64,000 nucleotides of DNA from Mesorhizobium sp. B2-7-2 (GTDB taxonomy: Bacteria; Pseudomonadota; Alphaproteobacteria; Rhizobiales; Rhizobiaceae): NCBI RefSeq assembly GCF_006440775.1, contig NZ_VFTZ01000024.1, forward strand, positions 1 through 64,000. The letters are read 5' to 3'. Numbering within the stretch: position 1 is the stretch's first letter; each line of letters begins with the position of its first letter. The notes below the pieces were generated by a model. That model was not told where the DNA came from and did not search any database. It saw nothing but the letters and a program-made list of their open reading frames with translations. Of the stretch, positions 7,138 through 16,008 are shown piece by piece. A program made the position numbers and the translations under genes.

Positions 7138-9228
7138 TCAGCTCTCGTGGAAGTGATTGTAGACCAGCTTCGCCACATGCTCGGAAATGCCGTCGACCTT
7201 GACAAGGTCCTCGACTGCGGCGCGGCTGACCGCCTTGGCGGTGCCGAAGGCGTGGAGCAGCGCGCGCTTGCGACCGGGGCCGATGCCGGCGATCTCGTCG
7301 AGCGGGCTTTTGACCATCTCCTTCTTGCGGCGGGCGCGGTGCGAGCCAATGGCGAAACGGTGCACCTCGTCGCGCAGGCGTTGGACGAAATAGAGCACCG
7401 GGTCGCGTACCGGCAGCATGAAACTTTCCCTGCCCTTGACGAAGAAGCGCTCGCGGCCGGCGTCGCGGTCCGGGCCCTTGGCGATACCGATGGCCACCAC
7501 CCTGTCCTCGACGCCGAGATCGGCAAGAATCTGGCGCACGGCCGTCATCTGGCCCTGGCCGCCGTCGATCAAGATGACGTCGGGCCAGGCCGGGAAGCCG
7601 CCATTGCCGGCGACCAGATCCTCCTCGCCGGCTTCGTCCTCGACGGTCGAGCCGGGCTGGACGTCGCCATGCTCCTTGAGCAGCCGCGAAAAGCGCCGCT
7701 GCATCACTTCGCGCATCATGCCGAAATCGTCGCCCGGCGTGATCTCGGTGGAGCGGATGTTGAATTTGCGGTACTGGTTTTTCACGAAACCTTCCGGTCC
7801 GGCGACGACCATGGCGCCGACCGCGTTGGTGCCCATGATGTGCGAGTTGTCGTAGACCTCGATACGCACCGGCGGCTTTGCCAGGCCGAAGGTCTCGGCG
7901 AAGCCGGCGAGCAGCCGCGCCTGCGTCGAGGTCTCGGCCAACCTGCGGCCAAGCGCTTCGCGCGCGTTCTGCAGCGCGTGGTCTGTCAGCTCCTTCTTCT
8001 CGCCGCGCTGCGGCACCGAAATCGTAATCTTGCGGCCGGCATGGGTCGCGAGCGCCTCCGCGAGCAGTTCCTGTTCCTGCGCGGGCTGCGACAGAAGCAG
8101 CATGCGCGCCGGCAGTTTGTCGTCATAGAATTGCGCCAGGAACGAGCCCAGCACCTCCGCCGGCTCCAGCGCCGGATCGGCCTTGGGGAAATAGGCGCGG
8201 TTGCCCCAGTTCTGGCCGGTGCGGAAGAAGAACACCTGGATGCAGGTCTGGCCGCCCTCCTGGTGGATGGCGAACACGTCGGCCTCCTCGACCGTCTGCG
8301 GGTTGATGCCCTGATGTGCCTGCACATGCGAGAGCGCCGCAAGCCGGTCGCGGTAGATGGCGGCGCGCTCGAAGTCGAGTTCTTCGGAGGCCTGCTGCAT
8401 GGCGGCCGAGATTTCGGTCTTCACCTTCTGGCTGCGGCCGGAGAGGAAATCCTTGGCCTCGGCGACCAGCTCGGCATAGCCCTGATGCGAGATCTCGCCG
8501 GTGCAGGGCCCGGCGCAGCGCTTGATCTGGTAGAGCAGGCACGGCCTTGTGCGGTTCTCGTAGAAGGAATTGGTGCAGCTTCGAAGCAGGAAGGCGCGCT
8601 GCAGCGAATTGATGGTGCGCCCGACGGCGCCGGCGGAAGCGAAGGGGCCGAAATAGTCGCCCTTTCGCGAGCGCGCGCCGCGATGCTTGTAGATGCCGGG
8701 CGAGACATGGTCGCCGGTCAAGAGGATATAGGGGAAGGACTTGTCGTCCCGCATCAGCACGTTGAAACGGGGCCGCAGCCGCTTGATGAGGTTGGCCTCG
8801 AGCAGCAGGGCCTCGATCTCGGTACGGGTGACGACGAATTCCATCGTCGCCGTCTCGCGCACCATGCGTCCGATGCGGGCGGTGTGGAAGCGCCCCTGCG
8901 CGTAATTGGTGACGCGCTTCTTCAGGCTGCGCGCCTTGCCGACATAGAGCACGTCGCCGGCGGCGTTCATCATGCGATAGACGCCGGGCTGGTTGGGCAG
9001 CCGCTTGACCAGGGTCTGGATCACCTCTGCGCCGATCATGCCGTCGGCGTCGCCGGCATGCGGCGTCCAGTCGATGGCCGTGAAGGCGACTTCGGGGCCG
9101 GACGGCAAAGGCTCGGCCTCGACGATCTCCTCCGCCGCCTCGTCCTCAACGTCGATTTCGGGGTCGATGTCGGGCGGCAGATCGTCGGCGGCGCCGTTTC
9201 GTTTGTCTCTTTGGGCTGCGGGACTCAT
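7138..9228 (-). CDS. uvrC: excinuclease ABC subunit C
   Basis: 696 residues from the ATG at 9228. UvrC makes both incisions in nucleotide excision repair with UvrB. Domain order: an acidic N-terminal extension of about 60 residues, the GIY-YIG nuclease domain (PGVYRMMNAAGDVLYVGKA), a Cys-rich cluster (CAGPCTG), the UVR motif, the RNase H-like C-terminal nuclease domain (YDNSHIMGTN, VILIDGGQGQ) and two helix-hairpin-helix motifs at the end (IAGIGPGRKRALL). The start codon overlaps the SDR stop as ATGA, implying coupled translation. Confidence 0.96.
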   Translation of the reverse strand: MSPAAQRDKRNGAADDLPPDIDPEIDVEDEAAEEIVEAEPLPSGPEVAFTAIDWTPHAGDADGMIGAEVIQTLVKRLPNQPGVYRMMNAAGDVLYVGKARSLKKRVTNYAQGRFHTARIGRMVRETATMEFVVTRTEIEALLLEANLIKRLRPRFNVLMRDDKSFPYILLTGDHVSPGIYKHRGARSRKGDYFGPFASAGAVGRTINSLQRAFLLRSCTNSFYENRTRPCLLYQIKRCAGPCTGEISHQGYAELVAEAKDFLSGRSQKVKTEISAAMQQASEELDFERAAIYRDRLAALSHVQAHQGINPQTVEEADVFAIHQEGGQTCIQVFFFRTGQNWGNRAYFPKADPALEPAEVLGSFLAQFYDDKLPARMLLLSQPAQEQELLAEALATHAGRKITISVPQRGEKKELTDHALQNAREALGRRLAETSTQARLLAGFAETFGLAKPPVRIEVYDNSHIMGTNAVGAMVVAGPEGFVKNQYRKFNIRSTEITPGDDFGMMREVMQRRFSRLLKEHGDVQPGSTVEDEAGEEDLVAGNGGFPAWPDVILIDGGQGQMTAVRQILADLGVEDRVVAIGIAKGPDRDAGRERFFVKGRESFMLPVRDPVLYFVQRLRDEVHRFAIGSHRARRKKEMVKSPLDEIAGIGPGRKRALLHAFGTAKAVSRAAVEDLVKVDGISEHVAKLVYNHFHES

Positions 9229-9989
9229 TCCACCATGCCTGTCACATCGGGCGTCTGCCACGCAAGATGCTGGCCGCCATCGAGCGCGATCATCTGGCCG
9301 GTCACCGAGCGTGCCTGCCACAGATAGCGGATCGTGGCGCCGAATTCGGGCAATTGCGGGCCGCGCTTCAGGATCAGGCCCTCGATCTGGCTTTCGAAAT
9401 CATCGTCATCCTGGCGCTTGTTCTTCAGTGTCGGGCCAGGACCTATGGCGTTGACGCGGATGTGCGGTCCGAGCGCCTGTGCAAGCATTTGCGTTTGCGT
9501 CCACAGAGCCGATTTCGACAGCGCATAGGAGAAATAGCGCGGCGTCGGCCGCCAGACGCGCTGGTCGATGATGTTGACGATCAGCCCCTCCCCGTCTTGC
9601 GGCAGCGCGCGGGCAAAGTTCTGCGCCAAAAGCGCCGGCGCCTTCACATGGATGGCGAAGTGGCGGTCCCAGGCTTGCCAGTCGAAATCCTCGACGCGAT
9701 CGTCGACGAACAACGAAGCGTTGTTGACCAGCAGCGTGACGGGTCCGAGCGCCGCATGCGCGCGGCCGACAAGCTCACCCACGGCATCCATGTCTGTGAG
9801 GTCGGCGGCAACCGCGGCGGCGCGGCCGCCCTCGGCCACGATCTTCTTTGCCAACGCCTCGGCCTCGTTGCCGGAGCGATTGGCGTGGATGGCGACGGCG
9901 AAGCCATTGGCGGCCAGATCCTCTACGATCGCCTTGCCGATCCGCCTTGCTCCACCCGTCACCAGCGCGACGGTCGCGGCTTGTCTCAT
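9225..9989 (-). CDS. SDR family oxidoreductase, pteridine-reductase-like
   Basis: 254 residues from the ATG at 9989, behind a GAGGAT ribosome-binding sequence. Rossmann motif TGGARRIGKAI (about residues 11-21), NNAS, and the catalytic YFSYALSK. The Arg-Arg pair in the first loop suits NADPH. The usual catalytic Ser is replaced: the strand reads IVNIIDQRVWRP, as in the pteridine reductase 1/FolM group, which uses Asp. A dihydropteridine or dihydromonapterin reductase role is therefore plausible. It is translationally coupled to uvrC. Confidence 0.82.
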   Translation of the reverse strand: MRQAATVALVTGGARRIGKAIVEDLAANGFAVAIHANRSGNEAEALAKKIVAEGGRAAAVAADLTDMDAVGELVGRAHAALGPVTLLVNNASLFVDDRVEDFDWQAWDRHFAIHVKAPALLAQNFARALPQDGEGLIVNIIDQRVWRPTPRYFSYALSKSALWTQTQMLAQALGPHIRVNAIGPGPTLKNKRQDDDDFESQIEGLILKRGPQLPEFGATIRYLWQARSVTGQMIALDGGQHLAWQTPDVTGMVE

Positions 9990-10402
9990 GCTGTCAATCC
10001 TCAATCGGCTTCACGATTCCGGGAAGCCGGCACAATGTGACGGGCCAAGCGTTAAATGCCATTTCCACCTGGGGCAGGAATGTGGCGAAGCGGCCCGGAC
10101 GCGCTTCCGCCCTATCGGATTCGGGGCGCCGTTCCCGGCAATATATGTCGCCGGACCCCTTGAACCAAGCGGTGTGCAGCGCAACATGATTAGCCTGCTG
10201 ACATTCGCTGTTGCGAAGATGCAACGTCAACTTTCGGCCTTATTCGCGCCGGGGAATGACCCAAGTTCAGGTTCGCTTCAGCCGCATTTCAGCACGACAT
10301 TTGGAACCGTTGAGCGCCAAGCCCGTTTATCCCCCCGGACGGGCCGGGGCGTTTCATGAACAAAAAAGCCTACGTGTCTTGTGGCTTAAGGAGAGTATAA
10401 CA
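9990..10402. other. intergenic region upstream of the outer-membrane protein gene
   Basis: 413 bp between divergent genes. It contains an EcfG-type promoter match (10303-10327) and the purine-rich ribosome-binding sequence AAGGAGAG just before 10403. I see no other gene or RNA. Confidence 0.6.
10303..10327 (+). promoter_or_regulatory. candidate EcfG/RpoE2 general-stress promoter
   Basis: GGAAC (10303-10307), 16 bp, CGTT (10324-10327), equivalent to GGAAC-N18-TT, the consensus of the alphaproteobacterial general stress sigma factor. It lies about 75 bp before the start codon of the beta-barrel protein. Confidence 0.5.
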
Positions 10403-11050
10403 ATGAAGACCAATTTCAAATTCGCGCCGCTTGCCGCTGCGCTCGGGCTGTTCGCCTTTGGTGGCACCGCCTTTGCGGCCGACGTCGTTTCCGAAGAGCC
10501 GCCGGCTCCCGCTCCGGTTGCCGAGCTTCCGGTCGCTTCCTGGGCCGGCCCCTATGCCGGTATCAATCTCGGCTACGGCTTCGGCGGCCATGTGAAGGCC
10601 CCGGGCGTTGACGCCAAGACCAAGGGTTTCATCGGCGGCGTTTTCGGCGGCTACAACTGGCAGCAGGAGAACTTCGTGTACGGTGCTGAAGCCGACCTCG
10701 GCTATAACGGCACCAAGGGCTCGGATAACGGCCTTTCCGCTAAGTCCGGCATCGAGGGTTCGCTGCGCGCTCGCCTCGGCTATGCCGTGACCCCGGAAAT
10801 CCTGCTCTACGGCACGGGCGGTCTCGCTGCCAAGAACCAGAAGATCGATGACAGTGTCACCGGCGTAAACGACAGCAAGGCCATGCTCGGCTGGACCGCC
10901 GGCGCCGGCACCGACATCAAGATCACGGACAACGTGTTCGGCCGCGTCGAATACCGCTACACCGACTACGGCAGCAAGAACTTCGGCGCCACCGGCAAGG
11001 TCAAGTCTTCGGACAACCGCGTCACCTTCGGCGTCGGTATGAAGTTCTAA
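10403..11050 (+). CDS. outer membrane beta-barrel protein (Omp25/RopB-like)
   Basis: 215 residues. Signal peptide residues 1-24 (MKTNFKFAPLAAALGLFAFG, cleavage near AFAAD), a Pro-rich linker (EEPPAPAPVAELP), then an eight-strand-type barrel with WAGPYAGINLGYGFG, VFGGYNWQ, GSLRARLGYA, FGRVEYRYTDYG and the C-terminal strand FGVGMKF ending in Phe, the outer-membrane insertion signal. It is a major porin-like surface protein family in Brucella and rhizobia. Strong ribosome-binding sequence and its own terminator mark a single-gene transcript. Confidence 0.93.
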   Translation: MKTNFKFAPLAAALGLFAFGGTAFAADVVSEEPPAPAPVAELPVASWAGPYAGINLGYGFGGHVKAPGVDAKTKGFIGGVFGGYNWQQENFVYGAEADLGYNGTKGSDNGLSAKSGIEGSLRARLGYAVTPEILLYGTGGLAAKNQKIDDSVTGVNDSKAMLGWTAGAGTDIKITDNVFGRVEYRYTDYGSKNFGATGKVKSSDNRVTFGVGMKF

Positions 11051-11070
11051 GTCGTAGAAGCCACGACACG

Positions 11071-11102
11071 GAAAAGCCGGGCCTTGCGCCCGGCTTTTTT
11101 TG
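11071..11102 (+). terminator. intrinsic terminator of the outer-membrane protein gene
   Basis: AAAGCCGGGC, short loop, GCCCGGCTTT followed by further T residues, 20 bp after the stop codon. Confidence 0.9.
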
Positions 11103-11204
11103 TGTTTGCAATCCTGTCCTTCTGCCCTTGTCGGGAGCTTGCCGGTTTCGAGAAGTTTTGAACGAGCAGGCAACAAACTTCACGCGAGCCGTATCGCCCA
11201 CATT

Positions 11205-11618
11205 TCAGGGAGTCGCCGTCGACGGCGCCTGCTGGAAATCCTCATGGACCGGAATCGATTGCAGCCGGTCGAGCCATTTTGCTCTTGAGCGCATCATGAC
11301 TTGCGCATCCGCACGGTACGCGTCCGGGTCGTCCAGCGTGGCGGCGTGGACATGGATCTCGGCAGGCCATCGGTCGGAGCGGAAGTAGAGCCTCGCGCCG
11401 CAGGATGGGCAGAAACCGCGAAAAGTATTCGGGCTGCTTTCATAGTGCCTGATGTCGCCGCTCCAGCTCAGCTTGTCCGGCCTCATTCCCAGAAATGCCG
11501 TGAAGGGGGCGGATGTCGCCCGCTGACAATCGGTACAGTGACAGACCAGGTTGCGCGTGATCTCGCCTGAATAGGCCCAGGCCACAGCACCGCACATGCA
11601 ATGTCCATTGAGTGCCAT
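11205..11618 (-). CDS. GFA family protein (zinc, glutathione-dependent formaldehyde-activating-like)
   Basis: 137 residues. The zinc-binding cysteines of the GFA/CENP-V fold are all visible: GHCMCGAVAW (residues 6-15), CHCTDCQR (about 26-33) and FCPSCGARLYF (about 69-79). The family includes S-(hydroxymethyl)glutathione synthase, but most bacterial members have no proven substrate, so I call the family only. Single gene, leftward. Confidence 0.9.
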   Translation of the reverse strand: MALNGHCMCGAVAWAYSGEITRNLVCHCTDCQRATSAPFTAFLGMRPDKLSWSGDIRHYESSPNTFRGFCPSCGARLYFRSDRWPAEIHVHAATLDDPDAYRADAQVMMRSRAKWLDRLQSIPVHEDFQQAPSTATP

Positions 11619-11704
11619 TGCTTCCTCCCGTGGCCGAGCGTTCCTCGAAGCCAGCTCAACAAAACTGACACGTCGCGGCCCGCAATGCCGGTGCGACGAG
11701 CGGC

Positions 11705-12082
11705 TTACGCGCGTTTCTTTGCGACCTTGGCGGGTTTGATCTTCGGCGGCAAAGTTTCGACGAATGCCAGCGCAAGGCCGAGCCAGCCGCGGAGATCCGC
11801 CTCGGTGGCTGTGCCTTCCGGCGCGACATGGACATAACCTTCCATCGAGCGCCCGCCCATTTCCATCGGGCTTGCATGAGGCCGTGCGGCTGCGGCTGCA
11901 TGCGCGGCCTTGCCGACACGCACCAGCAAACCGCGCTTCGACGTGCCGATCAGCATGTTGCCGTCGATCATGAAGCAGGTGCCGCCGAACATTTTCTGTT
12001 CGGTGAAGGCGCGCCGGCCGAGCGCCGCGCGCAGACGCTCGACCATAGGGTCGGGCGCGAGGCTCGTTGAGGGCTTTGCCAT
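11705..12082 (-). CDS. TfoX/Sxy N-terminal domain protein
   Basis: 125 residues. The TfoX N-terminal fold is evident: MVERLRAALGRRAFTEQKMF, then GGTCFMIDGNMLIGTSKRGL, with VRVG and MEMGGRSMEGYVHV after. The tail is Lys/Pro-rich (PPKIKPAKVAKKRA). The C-terminal TfoX domain of the competence regulator is missing, as is usual in rhizobia, so competence control should not be inferred. Function unknown. Confidence 0.85.
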   Translation of the reverse strand: MAKPSTSLAPDPMVERLRAALGRRAFTEQKMFGGTCFMIDGNMLIGTSKRGLLVRVGKAAHAAAAARPHASPMEMGGRSMEGYVHVAPEGTATEADLRGWLGLALAFVETLPPKIKPAKVAKKRA

Positions 12083-12143
12083 GTCACCACTCCGACTTGG
12101 GCGGTATCAGGCAAGCATGGAAACGGACGGGGTTCAAGGTAGT

Positions 12144-12336
12144 CTTCCCCTTCTCCCCTTGTGGGAGAAGGTGGCCGAGCGAAGCTCGGACGGATGAGGG
12201 GTGCTCCAGCTTGACGCATTCGTCAGCGATGGACGGCACCGGGTTCGCCAGAGTCCCACTCCGCTGGAGCACCCCTCATCCGTCTCGGCGCTATCGCGCC
12301 GATCCACCTTCTCCCACAAACAAAGGGGAGAAGAGG
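12144..12336. repeat. long inverted repeat, family D
   Basis: The left arm (12144-12206) begins CCTTCTCCCCTTGTGGGAGA and ends GATGAGGGGTGCTCCAG. The right arm (about 12264-12335) is its reverse complement, from CTGGAGCACCCCTCATCC to CTTCTCCCACAAACAAAGGG. The spacer is about 57 bp. A close relative lies at 42731-42920. It separates a TfoX and a GST gene. Confidence 0.88.
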
Positions 12337-12345
12337 GCGCCGCCG

Positions 12346-12942
12346 TCACCCCGGCACGCAGCCCTCCAGCTCCGGAAACTTCTCATCAAACCTCGCGGCC
12401 CAGCGCACGAGCCGGCTGCGGCCCTTCTCCCATTGGCCGGAAAAGCGCAGCGCCAGATAGCCGAGGCAGGCGCGCAGCGCCATATGGCCGGCGGTGATCT
12501 TCTTCGGCAGCTTCGGCGGGTTGGCGTTGATGAGGTCGAGCGCGGCGGTGATCTTCGCCCACTGACGATCGAGCCAGGGCTGGTGGACCATCGCTTCCGG
12601 ACGCGTGCGTCGTTCATAGACCATCGACAGCGCGCAGTCGCAGATGCCGTCGGCCAGCGCCTCGAGAACTTCCGCTTCGAGCCGCTTGTCGGGATTGCGG
12701 GGGAACAGCGCGTTCTTCGACAGCCGGTTGAGATGCTGGATGACGGCGCGGCTGTCATGGACCGACCGGCCGTCCTCCAGCACCAGCACCGGGATCTTGC
12801 CGAGCGGATTGGCCGAGATCAGCTCGGCCGGCTTGTCCTCCGTCTTGACGGGCACGAGATCGATGGCGATGCCGGCATGGACGGCCGCCATGCGGACCTT
12901 CGAACTGTAAGGAGACGTGGGCGCGTAAAGCAGCTTCGGCAT
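12346..12942 (-). CDS. glutathione S-transferase family protein
   Basis: 198 residues from the ATG at 12942. N-terminal thioredoxin-like half: YAPTSPYSSKVRMAAVHAG with Ser at the active-site turn, then NPLGKIPVLVLEDGRSVHDS, the cis-Pro and glutathione-binding segment. C-terminal helical domain with KITAGHMALRACLGYLALRF. Substrate unknown. It is leftward, between a family D repeat and the histone-like gene. Confidence 0.88.
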   Translation of the reverse strand: MPKLLYAPTSPYSSKVRMAAVHAGIAIDLVPVKTEDKPAELISANPLGKIPVLVLEDGRSVHDSRAVIQHLNRLSKNALFPRNPDKRLEAEVLEALADGICDCALSMVYERRTRPEAMVHQPWLDRQWAKITAALDLINANPPKLPKKITAGHMALRACLGYLALRFSGQWEKGRSRLVRWAARFDEKFPELEGCVPG

Positions 12943-13055
12943 GATCGGCTTTCCAGTTTGTCTGCGGCACTGTCGACCGAATGGGTCTCCAGGGCAACGG
13001 CCCAGCAAGGCCAATCCAGCTTGGCCAATTCATTTTGGCAGCGCGGGCGCGGCAA

Positions 13056-13105
13056 CAAAAAAGCTCCCGGAAGTTTTGCCTGGCGGCAAAATTTCCGAGA
13101 GCTTT
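13056..13105 (-). terminator. intrinsic terminator downstream of the histone H1-like gene
   Basis: On the minus strand AAAGCTCTCGGAAATTTTGCC pairs, with small mismatches, with GGCAAAACTTCCGGGAGCTTT, followed by a T run. The long hairpin is 110 bp beyond the stop of the gene at 13215. Confidence 0.75.
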
Positions 13106-13214
13106 AGGAGGAGTGTGTGCTCCGGCTCCGCTCGCCGTGACACCGAATTGGCGAAAGGGGTGCCTGAGTGGCACCCGTCCTCACCTGTTGCGGTTCGCGA
13201 GCGAAGCTACGCGA

Positions 13215-13580
13215 TTACTTCTTGGCGGCCGGCTTCTTGGCCGGAGCTGCCTTCTTCACGGCTGCCGGTGCCTTGGCGGCGGCGGCCTTCATCGGAGCCT
13301 TGGCGGCGGGCTTGGCCGCGGCCTTCGCTGCCGGCTTCTTGGCGGCGGGCTTAGCCGCCGGCTTTGCCGCTGCCTTGACGGCGGGCTTGGCCGCGGCCTT
13401 CGCTACCGGCTTCTTGGCGGCGGGCTTGGCCGCAGCCTTCGCTGCTGCCTTGGCCGGGGCCTTGGCGGCTGCCTTCGGTGCGGCGGCCTTCTTCACTGCT
13501 GCAGGTTTCGCGGCAGCTTTAGCTGCCGGCTTCTTTGCCGGCGCTTTCGCCGCCGGCGCCTTGGTTGTCGTCTTTGCCAT
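13215..13580 (-). CDS. histone H1-like Ala/Lys/Pro-rich DNA-binding protein
   Basis: 121 residues, ATG at 13580. The whole protein is repeats of AAKPAAKKPAAK-type units; Ala, Lys and Pro make up nearly all residues and there is no globular domain. This matches bacterial histone H1 C-terminal-like nucleoid proteins, which coat DNA by charge. The low complexity makes homology assignment unreliable beyond the class. Translation of repeats this regular may vary in length between strains. Confidence 0.82.
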   Translation of the reverse strand: MAKTTTKAPAAKAPAKKPAAKAAAKPAAVKKAAAPKAAAKAPAKAAAKAAAKPAAKKPVAKAAAKPAVKAAAKPAAKPAAKKPAAKAAAKPAAKAPMKAAAAKAPAAVKKAAPAKKPAAKK

Positions 13581-13990
13581 GCGATGCCCCTTGCGTTTTG
13601 CCAATGGTCGTGAGTGACCCGGCGTGTCTATGCATATCTGACTCGCGACTGTCTAGCCAGCGAAGCAACACAATGATTTTCAGTTATTGAATTTTGGTTA
13701 CACGAAACGCTTTAAGATGCATCTCATTGAAAAATTGTGAGCGAATCTGTCACTTTCGAAGTGATGGCCCGGCGCACAGATTTTCGCGCGGCTTCTATCG
13801 CCCGATCCTCCATCGGCCGGCGGCATAACCTTGCATCGCAATGTGAGCAGAGTGCTCATAATAGACAACAGGCCGCCGAACGTCGACTTCATCTTGTCCA
13901 GCAGAAACATCTACAGACGAACCGGCTAGATGCGACGACCAAAGCTTGAACGCTTAAAGTGAGCGTAAAGCTCATATTCAGGTGCCGCAT
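13581..13990. other. intergenic region, comparatively A+T-rich
   Basis: 410 bp between the H1-like gene and a DinB gene. It is visibly richer in A and T than its surroundings, especially 13660-13750. Short reading frames exist (for example 13698-13910 leftward) but have no recognisable features. It probably holds the H1-like gene promoter. Confidence 0.55.
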
Positions 13991-14521
13991 TCAAACGCCC
14001 GCCGGGTGGCGTCCGGGCCGCAGGCGGCGCGCCGGCTCGGCCTTGTGCAGATGGACGGCGTAGGTGTCCCAGGGCGGCGAGAGCGCCATGGCGGCCAGCA
14101 TGCGGCCGATTTCGCCGCGATGGTAGCTGCCGTGCAAAACGATATGGATCAGCATCTCCTGCCTCGTCATGCAGCCCCTGTTGCCGTCAGTGAAGGTGAA
14201 AGCGACAGGACCACCAAGCTCTTGCTCCGAAACGGTTTCGAGATAGTCGAGATACCAGCCGTCGATCTCGGCCAAGGCGGCGCGCAATGCGCGCGGCTCG
14301 GGCGTGTCCGGCGTATTGTCGCTCGCATAGCCATGGGCGACGCCCTTCAGATGAGCGGCAAAAATCCGCGCCACGACATGGATATGGTTCATCAGACGGA
14401 TCGCGGCGTGGCACTCCCCCGCGTCGCGAGAAGGGTCGATCTCGGCGAGCTTCTCAACCAATTCATCGTTCGCCCGGGCCTGGTAGGCGAGCATGCCCTT
14501 CAGCAAGGTCTTGGCGCTCAT
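13991..14521 (-). CDS. DinB family protein
   Basis: 176 residues, ATG at 14521. Three conserved histidines of the DinB metal site are placed as expected: LMNHIHVVARIFAAHLKG (about residues 44-61) and IVLHGSYHRGEIGRMLA (about 128-144). It belongs to the DinB group with a Trp/Tyr-rich middle (DGWYLDYLET). Enzymatic role unknown. It is divergent from a TetR gene 72 bp away, which may control it. Confidence 0.88.
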   Translation of the reverse strand: MSAKTLLKGMLAYQARANDELVEKLAEIDPSRDAGECHAAIRLMNHIHVVARIFAAHLKGVAHGYASDNTPDTPEPRALRAALAEIDGWYLDYLETVSEQELGGPVAFTFTDGNRGCMTRQEMLIHIVLHGSYHRGEIGRMLAAMALSPPWDTYAVHLHKAEPARRLRPGRHPAGV

Positions 14522-14593
14522 CTTTGCCGCCCCATTTGCGTTGGTGAAATGAATGTGAGTATCCTGTCTATATTCTCGGGAGACGGGCCCAGC

Positions 14594-15217
14594 ATGTCTA
14601 CTCGCGTTGCAAAGCCGGCCGCACGCATGCGCAAGCAGCCGCGCCAGGCGCGTTCGATCGCCACCGTCGAGGCGATCATCGAAGCCGGTGCTCACGTTTT
14701 GAGCGAGCTCGGCTGGGCAGGCTTTTCCACCAACAAGGTGGCAGAGGCCGCAGGCGTCAGCATCGGCTCGCTCTATCAATATTTCCCCGACAAGCTCGCC
14801 CTGGTCGAAGCGATCCGGCGCCGCCACTTCGATCATGTGCTGTCGGTGATTCGCGAAGCGGCGGCCGACGAGAAGCCGCTCAGGCAGTTCGCGCGCGAGC
14901 TGGTGCGCGGCATGATCGGCGCGCACTCGATCCATCCGACGCTGCACCAGGTGCTGCTCGACGAAGCGCCCGGCGACCGCGGCTCGCGCGCCGCGCATGC
15001 CTCGTTCCAGGCGCGCTATCTCGAACACTATGCGGCGGCCGTCGCGCAGTATCGCAAGCGCCGCAAGGATACCGAGACGATGGCGCGCGTGCTCTCCTCG
15101 GCGATCGAGGGCGTGATCCACAATGCGGCACGGCGCAACATGCTCGACGCGCCGGAATTGCAGAAGCAACTGGTCGAGTTGATCGAGGCTTACGTATCGG
15201 GCCGCAAGGCAGCCTGA
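14594..15217 (+). CDS. TetR/AcrR family transcriptional regulator
   Basis: 207 residues. A Lys/Arg-rich N terminus (RMRKQPRQARS) is followed by the TetR helix-turn-helix, ATVEAIIEAGAHVLSELG to VSIGSLYQYFPDKLALVEAI (about residues 22-72). The ligand-binding half is helical and unassignable. Its divergent position to the DinB gene suggests local control of that gene or of itself. Confidence 0.9.
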   Translation: MSTRVAKPAARMRKQPRQARSIATVEAIIEAGAHVLSELGWAGFSTNKVAEAAGVSIGSLYQYFPDKLALVEAIRRRHFDHVLSVIREAAADEKPLRQFARELVRGMIGAHSIHPTLHQVLLDEAPGDRGSRAAHASFQARYLEHYAAAVAQYRKRRKDTETMARVLSSAIEGVIHNAARRNMLDAPELQKQLVELIEAYVSGRKAA

Positions 15218-15308
15218 GCGAGCGGCAGCGGAACAGCTATGAGCGGGAGCTGCTTGCAGGACTGCCGGCGGCGGACCTCTGAAAGCCAGAAGCCAACTTC
15301 CGACAGGT

Positions 15309-15366
15309 CGGCGGGACAGCGCCCCCCTCTGTCCTGCCGGACATCTCCCCCACAAGGGGGGAGATC
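15309..15366. repeat. palindromic repeat, family E
   Basis: CGGCGGGACAGCG pairs imperfectly with CTCTGTCCTGCCGG, and an adjacent hairpin reads ATCTCCCCC-ACAA-GGGGGGAGAT. It lies in the 258-bp gap between the TetR gene and the next leftward gene, where nothing else is seen. Confidence 0.7.
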
Positions 15367-15475
15367 AGTTGGCGCGCCGGCTTTCGCCAATCACCAACTC
15401 TACAGAATGCAGCTGAACGCCGAAGCCGGGCCGCCGTAGAGCGCCTACCTCACCAATCTATCGGCCGACGAAACT

Positions 15476-15928
15476 TTATCGCAGCACGCGGCAGCGGCCG
15501 TTATACACCAGCCAGCGGTCGAAGCCCAAGACGCAGAATTCGACATTGTCGCCGATCGAGGCAAAGCCCTGACCTTCCTCGATCAGGTAGAAGATCGAAC
15601 GGTCGCGGCCGTCCGTCAGGTTGACGGTGGCGCGGCAATAATGGCGGCCGATCGGCCATTCGTCGCTCGCCGGCTCATAGCGATGCTGGCGGATGTTGCG
15701 GAAATCGGTGATCGCGACGTCGGGCAGATGCGGCACGTGATGCACTTGATAGGAGAAGCGGTCGGTGATCTTGCTCAGCACCCAGGCCTCGCCGCAGACG
15801 CTGCCGTCGTCGCCGCTGTAGACGGAAAGATCGGCGGCCTGCGCCGCCTGGCTGAAGCCCAGCGATGTGGCCAATGGGGTGCATAGCGAAATCAGCGCGG
15901 CAAGGGCGGAATGGGCGAAGCGAGTCAT
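15476..15928 (-). CDS. exported protein of unknown function, cysteine-containing
   Basis: 150 residues. Signal peptide residues 1-32 (ALAALISLCTPLATSLGFSQ, cleavage near AQAADL). The mature part has four cysteines (GSVCGEAW, RHYCRATV, VEFCVLG, GRCRVLR) that could form two disulfides in the periplasm. Trp and Tyr are frequent. No family recognised. Confidence 0.72.
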   Translation of the reverse strand: MTRFAHSALAALISLCTPLATSLGFSQAAQAADLSVYSGDDGSVCGEAWVLSKITDRFSYQVHHVPHLPDVAITDFRNIRQHRYEPASDEWPIGRHYCRATVNLTDGRDRSIFYLIEEGQGFASIGDNVEFCVLGFDRWLVYNGRCRVLR

Positions 15929-16008
15929 GACAGCCTCTCAAGGTCGGTTCCGCGCACTGTGCGGATTCGCTTGGCGGCGGTCAAGCGGTCGCGAAATAAT
16001 GTGGTGTC

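Noticed and set aside
7147..9327. 726-residue rightward open frame
   Set aside because: It lies wholly opposite uvrC; long antisense frames are common at this G+C, and it has no family features.
13698..13910. 70-residue leftward frame
   Set aside because: No homology-like features; in an A+T-rich promoter region.
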